Shown in pieces: positions 9,383-17,106 of a DNA stretch of 35,068 bases. The translations under genes were made by a program, and so were the position numbers. The first letter of the stretch is position 1, and each line of letters starts with the position of its first letter. The notes under the pieces are model-generated. The model was not told where the DNA came from. It saw nothing but the letters and a program-made list of their open reading frames with translations, and made no database searches. Origin of the DNA: a virus; the IMG/VR virus record IMGVR_UViG_3300024503_000207, positions 1-35,068 of that record. The stretch is one strand, 5' to 3'.

Positions 9383-10288
9383 ATGACTACAAACGGATCA
9401 GATATCTTATCTTCTGATTATAATTCTATCAGAGCCAAAGCAGTATCGTTGTTAGGCACAGGTTCAGGGCAACGTGGATATAATCAGACGATTCAATCGT
9501 CCGATGTGTTTGCAGGTAATCAAATCACTAAAGCCCAATGGGACGCATTGCGTTATGATATTGTTAATATTAAGTACCATCAGGATGGTGCTGTTCCTAA
9601 CATAGTAACTATTAACTCCGGTGATTTAATTGGATACGGAGCATCTTATCCTAATAACAATTATGACACAATAATTAATTCTGCAGTAGAAAATAAGTTT
9701 AATATTTCTCCAAGTACTTCCACAGTAACAACAAAAATAGGCCAAACAACAACATCGACTTGGTCTTCATCAGCCACAGTAACAGTTACAGTAACATTCT
9801 CCTCATCTGACGAAGCAAGATATTTCTTCAACAGTGGAGGAAAAATTAGAGTATCGTCGGCTTTTTCCGGAAATACATCAACATTACAAAATGGAGCCTG
9901 GGCTTATTTGTTATTAACTGTAGGTACAGTATCGTTTGGAGCAAATACTCATCCAACATTAAATTATTACACTATGACTAATTCCTACCAAACGGTTTTT
10001 AGTCAAGCTCAAAGTACACCGTATTCTGCAAATAATTACAGCATAGAAGTTAAAACAGACGTAGCTGATAATTCAGAAGGTACTGCAAAAATATTATATT
10101 TTAAAATAACATTAAATGACGGATATACCGATCCAAGTCCAGGAAATCCACCTCCTCCGGGCGATTCTGTTAGCGGGACACTTTCGGTTGCTATTTCAGA
10201 ATTAAAGGCTTCGGGAACACTATTACCAACCGGAAATTGGACAATAACTAGTCCTACATATTCAATTTCTAGTTATTCAGTTTATTAA
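9383..10288 (+). CDS. Putative virion protein, 301 aa, paralogue of the next gene
   Basis: Begins one base after the stop of the last fibre gene. The N-terminal ~75 residues (SDYNSIRAKAVSLLGTGSG, then QWDALRYDIVN and YHQDG) look helical and are shared with the next gene. The rest is Ser/Thr/Asn-rich and beta-prone, with the shared motif ARYFFNSGGKIRVSS and a proline-rich linker (PSPGNPPPPGD) near residue 250 before a final beta segment. No enzyme signature is visible. Position at the end of the fibre block and composition suggest a structural or fibre-associated adhesin. I recall similar hypothetical proteins in marine T4-like phages, but no function. Confidence 0.65.
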   Translation: MTTNGSDILSSDYNSIRAKAVSLLGTGSGQRGYNQTIQSSDVFAGNQITKAQWDALRYDIVNIKYHQDGAVPNIVTINSGDLIGYGASYPNNNYDTIINSAVENKFNISPSTSTVTTKIGQTTTSTWSSSATVTVTVTFSSSDEARYFFNSGGKIRVSSAFSGNTSTLQNGAWAYLLLTVGTVSFGANTHPTLNYYTMTNSYQTVFSQAQSTPYSANNYSIEVKTDVADNSEGTAKILYFKITLNDGYTDPSPGNPPPPGDSVSGTLSVAISELKASGTLLPTGNWTITSPTYSISSYSVY

Positions 10289-10304
10289 ATAATTAAATAA
10301 CGAC

Positions 10305-11225
10305 ATGGCTGTTAATGATCTAATTAAAGTTGCGGATTACAATTCTATTCGTGCAAAAGTGGCTCAGGTATTTGGGACCGGCTCAGTAACCTACGGTTAC
10401 GGACAAACATTACTAAGCAGCGATGTTTCAGTAAGCAGCAAAGTTACAATTAATGAATGGGCAAATTTAAAATATGATATAATAAATGCTTATGTACATC
10501 AAAACGGAACACTTCCTACTATTTTAACAGTAAACGAGGGAGGTACTGTACGTTACAGTACAACAGATGCTCCAGTTACAACGTATGATACTCTTGCCAC
10601 ATCTATAGAAACTAATAGATTTTCAGTAGGAGCTGGTTTATCATTAGTTACCAGTACGGTGTCAACTTCTAGAAACGGATCCTGGAGCAATTCTGCAAAG
10701 GCAACTGTGCAATTTTATTGGGCCAATGCTACTCAAGCAAGACATTTTTTTAACAGTGGCGGAAAAATTCGAGTATCTGCTTCTTTAGGAACAGACGGTA
10801 CTGCATCTGCACAAAATCAAAAGTGGAGAGAATTACTAGCAGCAGTTGGTTCTAGAGATTTTGGCGGATCGACATCTACAACTCCGGCAAACGGAGCAAG
10901 TTGGTACCAGTGTAATAATTCATTCCAAACATATTATAGTGCCAATGCTTCAAGTCCATACGGAAGCAATTCTATTCAATTAAAATCTAGAGTTGTTGAT
11001 CAACCTTTGAATGTAAACGGACTTGCTGCGTCTGGCGAAATCGAAATAAATTTAGTTGACGCATACTCCGATCCAGGTTTTCCTCCACCAGGGGACTTAG
11101 TTGACGGAACAGTAACAATGAATGTTAGTGTAGTTTATCCAACCGGAATCCTTTACCCTTTAGGAACAGGCAATTTTACTGTTACAAATCCAACGTTTAG
11201 TATTGGATCAATCACGTTCTCTTAA
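10305..11225 (+). CDS. Putative virion protein, 306 aa, paralogue of the previous gene
   Basis: A tandem duplicate of the preceding gene: ADYNSIRAKVAQVFGTGS, EWANLKYDIINAYVHQNG, ARHFFNSGGKIRVSAS and the proline linker FPPPGDLVDGT occur in the same order at similar positions. The central parts have diverged considerably, which is the usual pattern for surface-exposed structural proteins under diversifying pressure. No catalytic motif is seen. It is the last gene of the structural block; a run of seven T follows its stop at 11226-11232, but no stem precedes it, so a terminator is not called. Confidence 0.65.
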   Translation: MAVNDLIKVADYNSIRAKVAQVFGTGSVTYGYGQTLLSSDVSVSSKVTINEWANLKYDIINAYVHQNGTLPTILTVNEGGTVRYSTTDAPVTTYDTLATSIETNRFSVGAGLSLVTSTVSTSRNGSWSNSAKATVQFYWANATQARHFFNSGGKIRVSASLGTDGTASAQNQKWRELLAAVGSRDFGGSTSTTPANGASWYQCNNSFQTYYSANASSPYGSNSIQLKSRVVDQPLNVNGLAASGEIEINLVDAYSDPGFPPPGDLVDGTVTMNVSVVYPTGILYPLGTGNFTVTNPTFSIGSITFS

Positions 11226-11250
11226 TTTTTTTCTCCCTACAATCCCACAA

Positions 11251-11258
11251 CATAAATA
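11251..11258 (+). promoter_or_regulatory. late-promoter-like box (CATAAATA)
   Basis: CATAAATA is one base off the T4 late -10 consensus. It lies in the 58-base gap that separates the structural block from the modification cassette, 25 bases upstream of the ATG at 11284. Its last four bases are also the first four of a perfect palindrome. A TTGGAG ribosome site follows at the palindrome's far edge. Confidence 0.55.
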
Positions 11259-11274
11259 ATGTGCGCACATTATT
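11255..11274 (+). repeat. perfect 20-bp palindrome overlapping the promoter box
   Basis: The half-site AATAATGTGC is followed at once by its exact reverse complement GCACATTATT. If transcription starts 6-7 bases after the promoter box, the start falls at the centre of the palindrome. This fits a protein-binding operator on DNA better than an RNA hairpin. In RNA, an 8-bp stem with a GCGC loop is possible only if transcription starts further upstream. Confidence 0.8.
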
Positions 11275-11283
11275 GGAGATTGT

Positions 11284-11631
11284 ATGGACGACCTTTTGAA
11301 AAAATCGTTAGACTTTTCTAACTACCAACAAACTTTTTCAATTCAACGTAAAATCCTTAAAGAAAAAATTGAAGCCAAATTAACATACGGTGTTAATGGT
11401 GGAATATTTTATATTGATCAAACACTTCTAACTTTTGTTGAGATGCTTTGCAATAAAGGAAGGACAGATAGCATTATTCTAGATAAAAATAACACACCGA
11501 TTTTAATCGAAAGTTTAGAAGATTTTAAAAATGAAATTTTTAATAGATATTTTGAATCGTCAAATGAATATTATACGGCCTATCAAAATTTAAAGAAAAG
11601 CCGATCTGTTGAAAAATTATTAGAACAATGA
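11284..11631 (+). CDS. Small conserved phage protein of unknown function, 115 aa
   Basis: First gene of the modification cassette. It is hydrophilic, without membrane segment or signal peptide. The N-terminal part is helical (SLDFSNYQQTFSIQRKILKE), followed by GGIFYIDQTLLTFVEML, a short VILDKNNTP-type turn (here IILDKNNTPILIE), and a charged helical end (YQNLKKSRSVEKLLEQ). I recall similar sequences next to glycosyltransferase and radical SAM genes in other marine phages, but no assigned role. A TTGGAG ribosome site precedes the ATG. It overlaps the next gene by ATGA, suggesting coupled translation and a shared task. Confidence 0.65.
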   Translation: MDDLLKKSLDFSNYQQTFSIQRKILKEKIEAKLTYGVNGGIFYIDQTLLTFVEMLCNKGRTDSIILDKNNTPILIESLEDFKNEIFNRYFESSNEYYTAYQNLKKSRSVEKLLEQ

Positions 11632-12488
11632 ATACAGGTATTTTAATTTATGCTCACAATAATCGAACTCTCGATTACGCATTAATGTCTTTAATATCTG
11701 GAGGCCTTGCTAAAAAAAATTTAAATGTTCCTGTATCTTTAGTAACTGATCCTTCGACTGTTGAGTGGATGAAAGAATCAAACATATTTGAAAAAGCAAT
11801 GTCAGTATTTGAAAATTTAATTATTATAGATAGACCGATTACAAACAATCAAAGAAAATTACACGACGGTGAGGAGTCTACAACTGTGCCGTTTATAAAT
11901 TCTAATCGACATAGTGCCTGGGAATTAACACCTTACGATAGAACATTATTAATTGACAGTGATTATTTAATTTTTTCAGATCATCTAAACAAGTACTGGA
12001 ATGTTGATTGCGATGTTATGATAGGTGAATCTATTAACGACATTTATAGTAATGATAGATTAGGTTATTTAGATAAACATATATCTGATACTGGAATTAA
12101 AATGTATTGGGCAACCACTGTAATGTTTACTAAGAATGAAAATTCTAAACTATTTTTTGATATGGTAGGTTTAATAAAAGAAAATTATGAATATTATTCA
12201 GACATTTTTGGATTTAATCCTACACAGTATAGAAATGATATTGCTTTCAGTATAGCAAAACACATATTAGACGGATTTGAACAATCCTCAGTCAACTCGC
12301 TTCCGCCAGTGTTAACAACATTAGACAAAGATATTTTGTACAGCGTAGACAATGACAAATTAAAATTTTTAATAAATTACAATCTTGACAGTAATTATTT
12401 TCCTTCGTCTGTGAGCAATATAGATATTCATATTATGAATAAACAAAGTATTATTAGGCACAAAGATAAATTATTGGATTTAATATGA
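11628..12488 (+). CDS. Putative GT8-like (GT-A fold) glycosyltransferase, 286 aa
   Basis: The N-terminus ILIYAHNNRTLDYALMSL and the segment LTPYDRTLLIDSDYLIF (about residues 103-119) match the start and the DxD (here DSD) metal/nucleotide-sugar site of GT-A enzymes related to family 8. Typical length for a single GT-A domain. It is followed by a clear paralogue, and the two differ most outside the fold core. Donor sugar and acceptor are not predictable. Linked on both sides by ATGA overlaps, so translation is probably coupled. It could be a nucleotide-diphospho-sugar binding protein that has lost activity, but the DSD is present. Confidence 0.7.
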   Translation: MNTGILIYAHNNRTLDYALMSLISGGLAKKNLNVPVSLVTDPSTVEWMKESNIFEKAMSVFENLIIIDRPITNNQRKLHDGEESTTVPFINSNRHSAWELTPYDRTLLIDSDYLIFSDHLNKYWNVDCDVMIGESINDIYSNDRLGYLDKHISDTGIKMYWATTVMFTKNENSKLFFDMVGLIKENYEYYSDIFGFNPTQYRNDIAFSIAKHILDGFEQSSVNSLPPVLTTLDKDILYSVDNDKLKFLINYNLDSNYFPSSVSNIDIHIMNKQSIIRHKDKLLDLI

Positions 12489-13324
12489 ATTTTGGATATT
12501 TGTTAATTGTTGCCGAAAACAAAACTGTAGATTATTTACAGTTGGCATATGCATTGGCACTTAGTATAAAAAACACACAAAAAGAAGGCTATGATAAAGT
12601 TGCCATAGTCATTGACGACAAATCTAAATTAGACAAATTAAAAAGCTCTTGGGTATTTGATCACGTTATCGAATGGAGTCAAGAAACATTCTGGGATGGT
12701 AGAAGTTGGATGGATAAACTAACTCCATTTGACCATACGGTGTGTCTTGACGTCGATATGTTATTTTTTAGAGATTACAGCCACTGGATTGATTATTTTG
12801 TTGAAAATTCTGAATTATATGTAGCTAATGACACGTATACATATCGTGGAGATTTAGTAACTAACGATTTTTATAGAAAAACTTTCACAAAAAATGATCT
12901 TCCAAATCTTTATTCTATGTGGACATTCTTTAAAAAAGATTCTAATTTAGCAGACGACTTTTTTAAGTTAGGTCGATATATAATTAAAAATCCAACTGAG
13001 TATTCTAATTTGTTTTTAACACAATATAAACCAAAGGTGTTAGGAACTGATGAAGCATTTGCCTTGTCTGCAAAAATTTTAGATATTGAGGCAGAAATAG
13101 CCTATAAATTAGAATTTCCTAAAATTGTACATATGAAGCCAATGATACAAAATTGGCCTTGGCCGTCTGACAAGTGGAGCAATCATATTGGATTTTATTT
13201 GAATAAAAAAGGAAATTTAAAATTAGGAAATTTTCAACAACATAATATTGTTCATTATGTTGAAAAAGATAAAATTACAGAAGAAATAGTTAGCATTTTA
13301 GAGGAAATAGTATGGAAGAAATAG
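12485..13324 (+). CDS. Putative GT8-like (GT-A fold) glycosyltransferase, 279 aa
   Basis: Paralogue of the preceding gene. It has FGYLLIVAENKTVDYLQLA at the N-terminus, then KLTPFDHTVCLDVDMLFF (about residues 79-96), which carries the DxD site as DVD. The end includes IVHMKPMIQNWPW, where a His of the GT-A metal site is often found. A full single domain with no signal peptide, so probably cytoplasmic. It starts in ATGA overlap with the upstream gene and overlaps the next by 13 bases. Two adjacent paralogues could add successive sugars to one acceptor; that is inference. Confidence 0.7.
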   Translation: MNFGYLLIVAENKTVDYLQLAYALALSIKNTQKEGYDKVAIVIDDKSKLDKLKSSWVFDHVIEWSQETFWDGRSWMDKLTPFDHTVCLDVDMLFFRDYSHWIDYFVENSELYVANDTYTYRGDLVTNDFYRKTFTKNDLPNLYSMWTFFKKDSNLADDFFKLGRYIIKNPTEYSNLFLTQYKPKVLGTDEAFALSAKILDIEAEIAYKLEFPKIVHMKPMIQNWPWPSDKWSNHIGFYLNKKGNLKLGNFQQHNIVHYVEKDKITEEIVSILEEIVWKK

Positions 13325-13935
13325 TAATTGATGATTTTGATGTATGGTTAGCTAATTTTAAAATTGCTGAAGTTAATTACGTTGCAGTCTTCGATCCTTT
13401 TTCCGGAAAAGTAATTTCCGTAGGGCCTGACACAGCATTTAAAGATGAAAAACATAAAGTAAACATTGACACCTTAATTGCTGAATCTATTATTGATGGA
13501 AAATTGGGTATTGAAAAGTGTTTGGTTGATATTAACTCTAATGAATTTGAAATTTCTGAAATTCGTACATTAACAAAGTTAGACGATATTTTACATAGAG
13601 TTGTTTCTTTAAAATATTCCGAAATAGAAAAACCAGATGTGTACATAACACACATAGCTGATAGCGGTGTTTTAATTATAGAGTTATCTGAAGAATTTGG
13701 CGGAACAAAAAAGGTAAACCAAGAAGTTAAAAAACGAAATTTTGTTTGGGACGGAGATACTGAGATGAAATTTTACATCACCGAATATAACGATCCTAAC
13801 TTGATTTTTGATACAATTTCTGTTAAAATTAATGAACTTATCGGAGATTCCAAGGTTATTAACGATATAGATTATAGTACGTTTAGCGTTTATACAAGAC
13901 GTCTGTTTAAAAATTATGTGATTGAATACAAATGA
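13312..13935 (+). CDS. Unknown protein within the glycosyltransferase cluster, 207 aa
   Basis: I do not recognise a family with known function. Visible segments are VNYVAVFDPFSGKVISVGP at the N-terminus, an Ile/Val-rich beta core, NFVWDGDTEMKFYITEYND in the C-terminal half, and the end SVYTRRLFKNYVIEYK. There is no membrane segment, signal peptide or Cys cluster. A GAGG ribosome site lies inside the previous gene, and the gene joins the next by ATGA. Its conserved placement between glycosyltransferases suggests a partner or substrate of the cassette. I recall similar phage proteins, always hypothetical. Confidence 0.6.
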   Translation: MEEIVIDDFDVWLANFKIAEVNYVAVFDPFSGKVISVGPDTAFKDEKHKVNIDTLIAESIIDGKLGIEKCLVDINSNEFEISEIRTLTKLDDILHRVVSLKYSEIEKPDVYITHIADSGVLIIELSEEFGGTKKVNQEVKKRNFVWDGDTEMKFYITEYNDPNLIFDTISVKINELIGDSKVINDIDYSTFSVYTRRLFKNYVIEYK

Positions 13936-14831
13936 AAACTATAGAATTTGATGTTATCTTTTTAAGTTACGACGAACCCAATGCAGATTTACACTACGCT
14001 GATCTTTGTACCAAAGTGCCTTGGGCAAAACGTGTACACGGTGTTAAAGGCAGTGATCACGCACACAAAGCAGCAGCAGAACAAAGCGAAACTGATTGGT
14101 TTATTACTGTTGATGCAGATAATATTGTAGATCCTAGATTCTTTAATATTGATTTAGATATGAGCGATCCAAAGATACAGGTCTATGGATGGTGCGGCCG
14201 CAACGTTATCAATGGCCTGCGTTACGGTAATGGTGGATTAAAAATCTGGAAAAAAGATTTTGTTCTTAATATGAAGACACACGAGAACTCGGATAGTGAT
14301 AGAGGACAAGTAGATTTTTGTTGGGAAGATGGTTATCGAAATTTTCCTTTAAGTTTTAGTGATAGCATTATAACTGGAAGTCCGTTCCAGGCCTGGAGAG
14401 CAGGATTTCGTGAAGGCGTAAAAATGACTCTCCTTGACGGTGTCAAAGTACCTCCTATGGAAATTAAACAACACATATGGTGGCACAATATTCATAGATT
14501 ACGTATGTGGTCAACAGTTGGAGCTCACGAAGAACACGGTACTTATGCAGTATTAGGTGCTCGTATGGGAACCTGGATGACTAATTGTACAGATTGGAAT
14601 TATGTTGACGTTAGAGATTTTGAAATCCTAAGAGAAATATATGAAACAAAAGTTAATCATACCTTTGTAGAAGAAGATGCACAAGATTACGGAACTAAAA
14701 TTAAACACGAATTAGGATTAGACTGGCCGTGGTTAGATGCACGTCAAAGCAAATATACATTAGATTTATACAATGAAACAATGAATCTAAACGATACATA
14801 TTTTAAGATGCCGGTACCTGCAAATGTATGA
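13932..14831 (+). CDS. Stand-alone GT-A (GT2-like) glycosyltransferase, 299 aa
   Basis: The N-terminus FDVIFLSYDEPNAD is followed by AKRVHGVKGSDHAHKAAAE and WFITVDADNIVD (about residues 56-67), where DAD is the DxD-like metal/nucleotide-sugar site. The block GLRYGNGGLKIWKK matches a later block of the same family. The C-terminal half (QAWRAGFREGVKM, WSTVGAHEEHGTYAVLGARMG) is shared with the end of the next protein, giving an internal check on the family. No signal peptide, so probably cytoplasmic. Acceptor unknown. It overlaps both neighbours (ATGA upstream, 8 bases downstream). Confidence 0.75.
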   Translation: MKTIEFDVIFLSYDEPNADLHYADLCTKVPWAKRVHGVKGSDHAHKAAAEQSETDWFITVDADNIVDPRFFNIDLDMSDPKIQVYGWCGRNVINGLRYGNGGLKIWKKDFVLNMKTHENSDSDRGQVDFCWEDGYRNFPLSFSDSIITGSPFQAWRAGFREGVKMTLLDGVKVPPMEIKQHIWWHNIHRLRMWSTVGAHEEHGTYAVLGARMGTWMTNCTDWNYVDVRDFEILREIYETKVNHTFVEEDAQDYGTKIKHELGLDWPWLDARQSKYTLDLYNETMNLNDTYFKMPVPANV

Positions 14832-16413
14832 TATTTTTTATGTTTCTAAAACTGAAGGAAATGACGATACTTGGCTAAAAATAAAATCTAAGTATCCGTT
14901 ATCTCAACGTTTGACAAACATAACAACATATGATCAGATTAAATCTAAATCTTTTACAAAAATGTTCTGGGTTATCTGGGACGATATAGATTTAGTAGAT
15001 ACGTTTAATTTAACAGAGTACAAAGCCACTAAGTGGGACGATATGTATGTTCACGTTTTTAAAAACAGTGAACACTATGATGGTATATGTTTGTTTCCTA
15101 AATCAACTACAATTTCTCAAAGAGAATTTGATAATAGATTTTTTACAGACAAAAAAGAAATAGATATAGTTGCCAGTGTTCCGTTAGGATACGATAAATT
15201 TAATATTAATAATTACGATGATTATTTAAATGCTATTGAACATTCTAATACAGATATGTTTTGGGCAATTTGGCCTGACGTAAATGTCAAAAAAGATTTT
15301 AAATTTAATTATAAAGTTCCTAAGCATAATTCTAATATTGTCCATATTTTTAAAAATGGAGAATTTTTTGACGGCATTTGCTTATTTCCAAAAAATGTAA
15401 AAGTTTCTAAGAGAGAATTTTATCATAGATTTTTTGCAGATAAAAAAGAAATAGATATTGTTGCAAGTACACCGAAAAAATATAGTGTATATTCTCCTAA
15501 TACATTTGAAGAATATCAACAAATTAAAGATGATATGTTTTGGGTCGTATGGCCCGAGACTAAAATTATAAATGAATCGGTACTTGATTTATACTTTAGT
15601 CATCATAATACATATGATCGTAGAGAAAATCATATTTTTAAAAATTTATGTAATGATGTTGAGTCTTATATAAGCGGCATGGTTCTTTGCAGTAAGTATA
15701 AACAGATGTCCCCAACAGAGTTTGAAAGTCAATATGCCACTGATAAAAAAGAATATAATATTGTAGCAAGCAAATTTCAATATCCAGTATACAATATATC
15801 AACATACGATCAATATTTAGAAATTGTTAAAAACGAAAAACAAAAAATGTTTTGGTGCATATGGCCTAACATTGAAATTTTAGATAATACTATTTTTGAT
15901 TTATATTTTGATCCTAACGACGGCAAATATGATCACGATAGAGAAGAAAATCATATGTTTAAAAATTTATGCAATGATAAAGAATCCTATTTAAATGGTC
16001 TTGTTCTATGTTCAACATCTAAAATTATTTCTCAAAGAGAATTTAATAGACGATATTTAATTGATAAAAAAGAACACAATCGTGTTGTTAGCCGATATAG
16101 ATATAATAGATATACGTTAACTACCTATGATGAATATCAACAAATTATAGAAAAAGAAACTCAACCTTTGTTTTGGGGAATATGGCCAGAAATTGATATA
16201 ACTGACGAAACAGTTTTTGATTTATATTTTGATCCTAACGACGGCAAGTCCGATCACGATAGAAAAGAAAATCATATGTTCAAACATATGTTTAACGGTA
16301 CAGAAATTTATATTAACGGGTTAGCATTATTTTCAAAGACAAAGGTTATAGGTCATCGAGAATTTAAACATCGATTTTTAATAGAAAGAAAAGAACACGA
16401 TCGTTTAGTTTCT
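14824..16413 (+). repeat. five tandem protein-level repeats, ~290-350 bp each
   Basis: Approximate units: 14824-15177, 15178-15468, 15469-15771, 15772-16092 and 16093-16413. Units 4 and 5 are the most alike and share FDLYFDPNDGK and the DNA around gatcctaacgacggcaa, which points to a recent duplication. Units 1 and 2 share DGICLFPK and KKEIDIVAS. The array therefore seems to have grown by more than one duplication event. Confidence 0.75.
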
Positions 16414-17106
16414 AAGCATCGATTATATGACGTTGTTTTTATCAGTTACAACGAACCTAATGCAGATGAAAATTATAATAGATTGCTGGTCAAGTGTCCT
16501 CGAGCAAAAAGAGTCCACGGTGTTAAAGGAATACATCAAGCGCATATTAAGGCAGCTGAAATGTGTAACACTGATATGATATGGATAGTTGATGGCGATG
16601 CAATCATTGAAGATAATTTTAATTTTGATCTAACTATGTCTAGTTATGACATAGATTGTGTTCACGTGTGGCGTAGTAGAAACCCAATAAACGATTTAGA
16701 ATATGGTAACGGTGGTGTAAAATTATTACCAAGACTATTAACATTATCAATGGATGTAACAACTCCGGATATGACAACTTCTATATCTAAAAAATTTAAA
16801 GCTATGGATGATGTATCGAACATTAATTCGTTTAATACAGATGAGTTTGCAACCTGGAGATCAGCATTTAGAGAATGTTGTAAATTATCAAGTCGTGTAA
16901 TTGAACGTCAATATGAAGATGAAACACAACAAAGATTAGATGCTTGGTGTTCATTAGGAATTGATAAACAATATGGCAAGTATGCAATTGCAGGTGCTAT
17001 TGCAGGACGTAAGTACGGAGAAGAAAATAAAAACAATCCCGATGCATTAAGAAAAATTAATGACTTTGAATGGTTAAAGGAACAGTTTAGTGGAATACAA
17101 CCGTAA
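14824..17106 (+). CDS. Multi-repeat protein: five degenerate GT-A modules plus one intact GT-A domain, 760 aa
   Basis: Residues ~531-760 form a GT-A domain closely resembling the preceding 299-aa protein: YDVVFISYNEPNADEN, AKRVHGVKGIHQAH, MIWIVDGDA (585-593, DxD as DGD), LEYGNGGVKLLPR and ATWRSAFREC. Residues 1-530 hold five units of about 95-107 residues. Each has an FWxxW core (47-54, 145-152, 238-245, 342-349, 449-456), an H-[IMV]-FK block and a closing KKE-type block ([DE][KR]KE) (109-118, 206-215, 307-316, 414-423, 521-530). The units line up with the first half of the GT domain, but the DxD site is replaced by WDD, WPD, WPE, WPN or WPE, so they are probably catalytically dead and serve in binding or scaffolding. 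The acceptor is unknown. Confidence 0.75.
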   Translation: MYDIFYVSKTEGNDDTWLKIKSKYPLSQRLTNITTYDQIKSKSFTKMFWVIWDDIDLVDTFNLTEYKATKWDDMYVHVFKNSEHYDGICLFPKSTTISQREFDNRFFTDKKEIDIVASVPLGYDKFNINNYDDYLNAIEHSNTDMFWAIWPDVNVKKDFKFNYKVPKHNSNIVHIFKNGEFFDGICLFPKNVKVSKREFYHRFFADKKEIDIVASTPKKYSVYSPNTFEEYQQIKDDMFWVVWPETKIINESVLDLYFSHHNTYDRRENHIFKNLCNDVESYISGMVLCSKYKQMSPTEFESQYATDKKEYNIVASKFQYPVYNISTYDQYLEIVKNEKQKMFWCIWPNIEILDNTIFDLYFDPNDGKYDHDREENHMFKNLCNDKESYLNGLVLCSTSKIISQREFNRRYLIDKKEHNRVVSRYRYNRYTLTTYDEYQQIIEKETQPLFWGIWPEIDITDETVFDLYFDPNDGKSDHDRKENHMFKHMFNGTEIYINGLALFSKTKVIGHREFKHRFLIERKEHDRLVSKHRLYDVVFISYNEPNADENYNRLLVKCPRAKRVHGVKGIHQAHIKAAEMCNTDMIWIVDGDAIIEDNFNFDLTMSSYDIDCVHVWRSRNPINDLEYGNGGVKLLPRLLTLSMDVTTPDMTTSISKKFKAMDDVSNINSFNTDEFATWRSAFRECCKLSSRVIERQYEDETQQRLDAWCSLGIDKQYGKYAIAGAIAGRKYGEENKNNPDALRKINDFEWLKEQFSGIQP

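Noticed and set aside
11226-11232. T-run after the structural block as a terminator
   Set aside because: No GC-rich stem precedes it.
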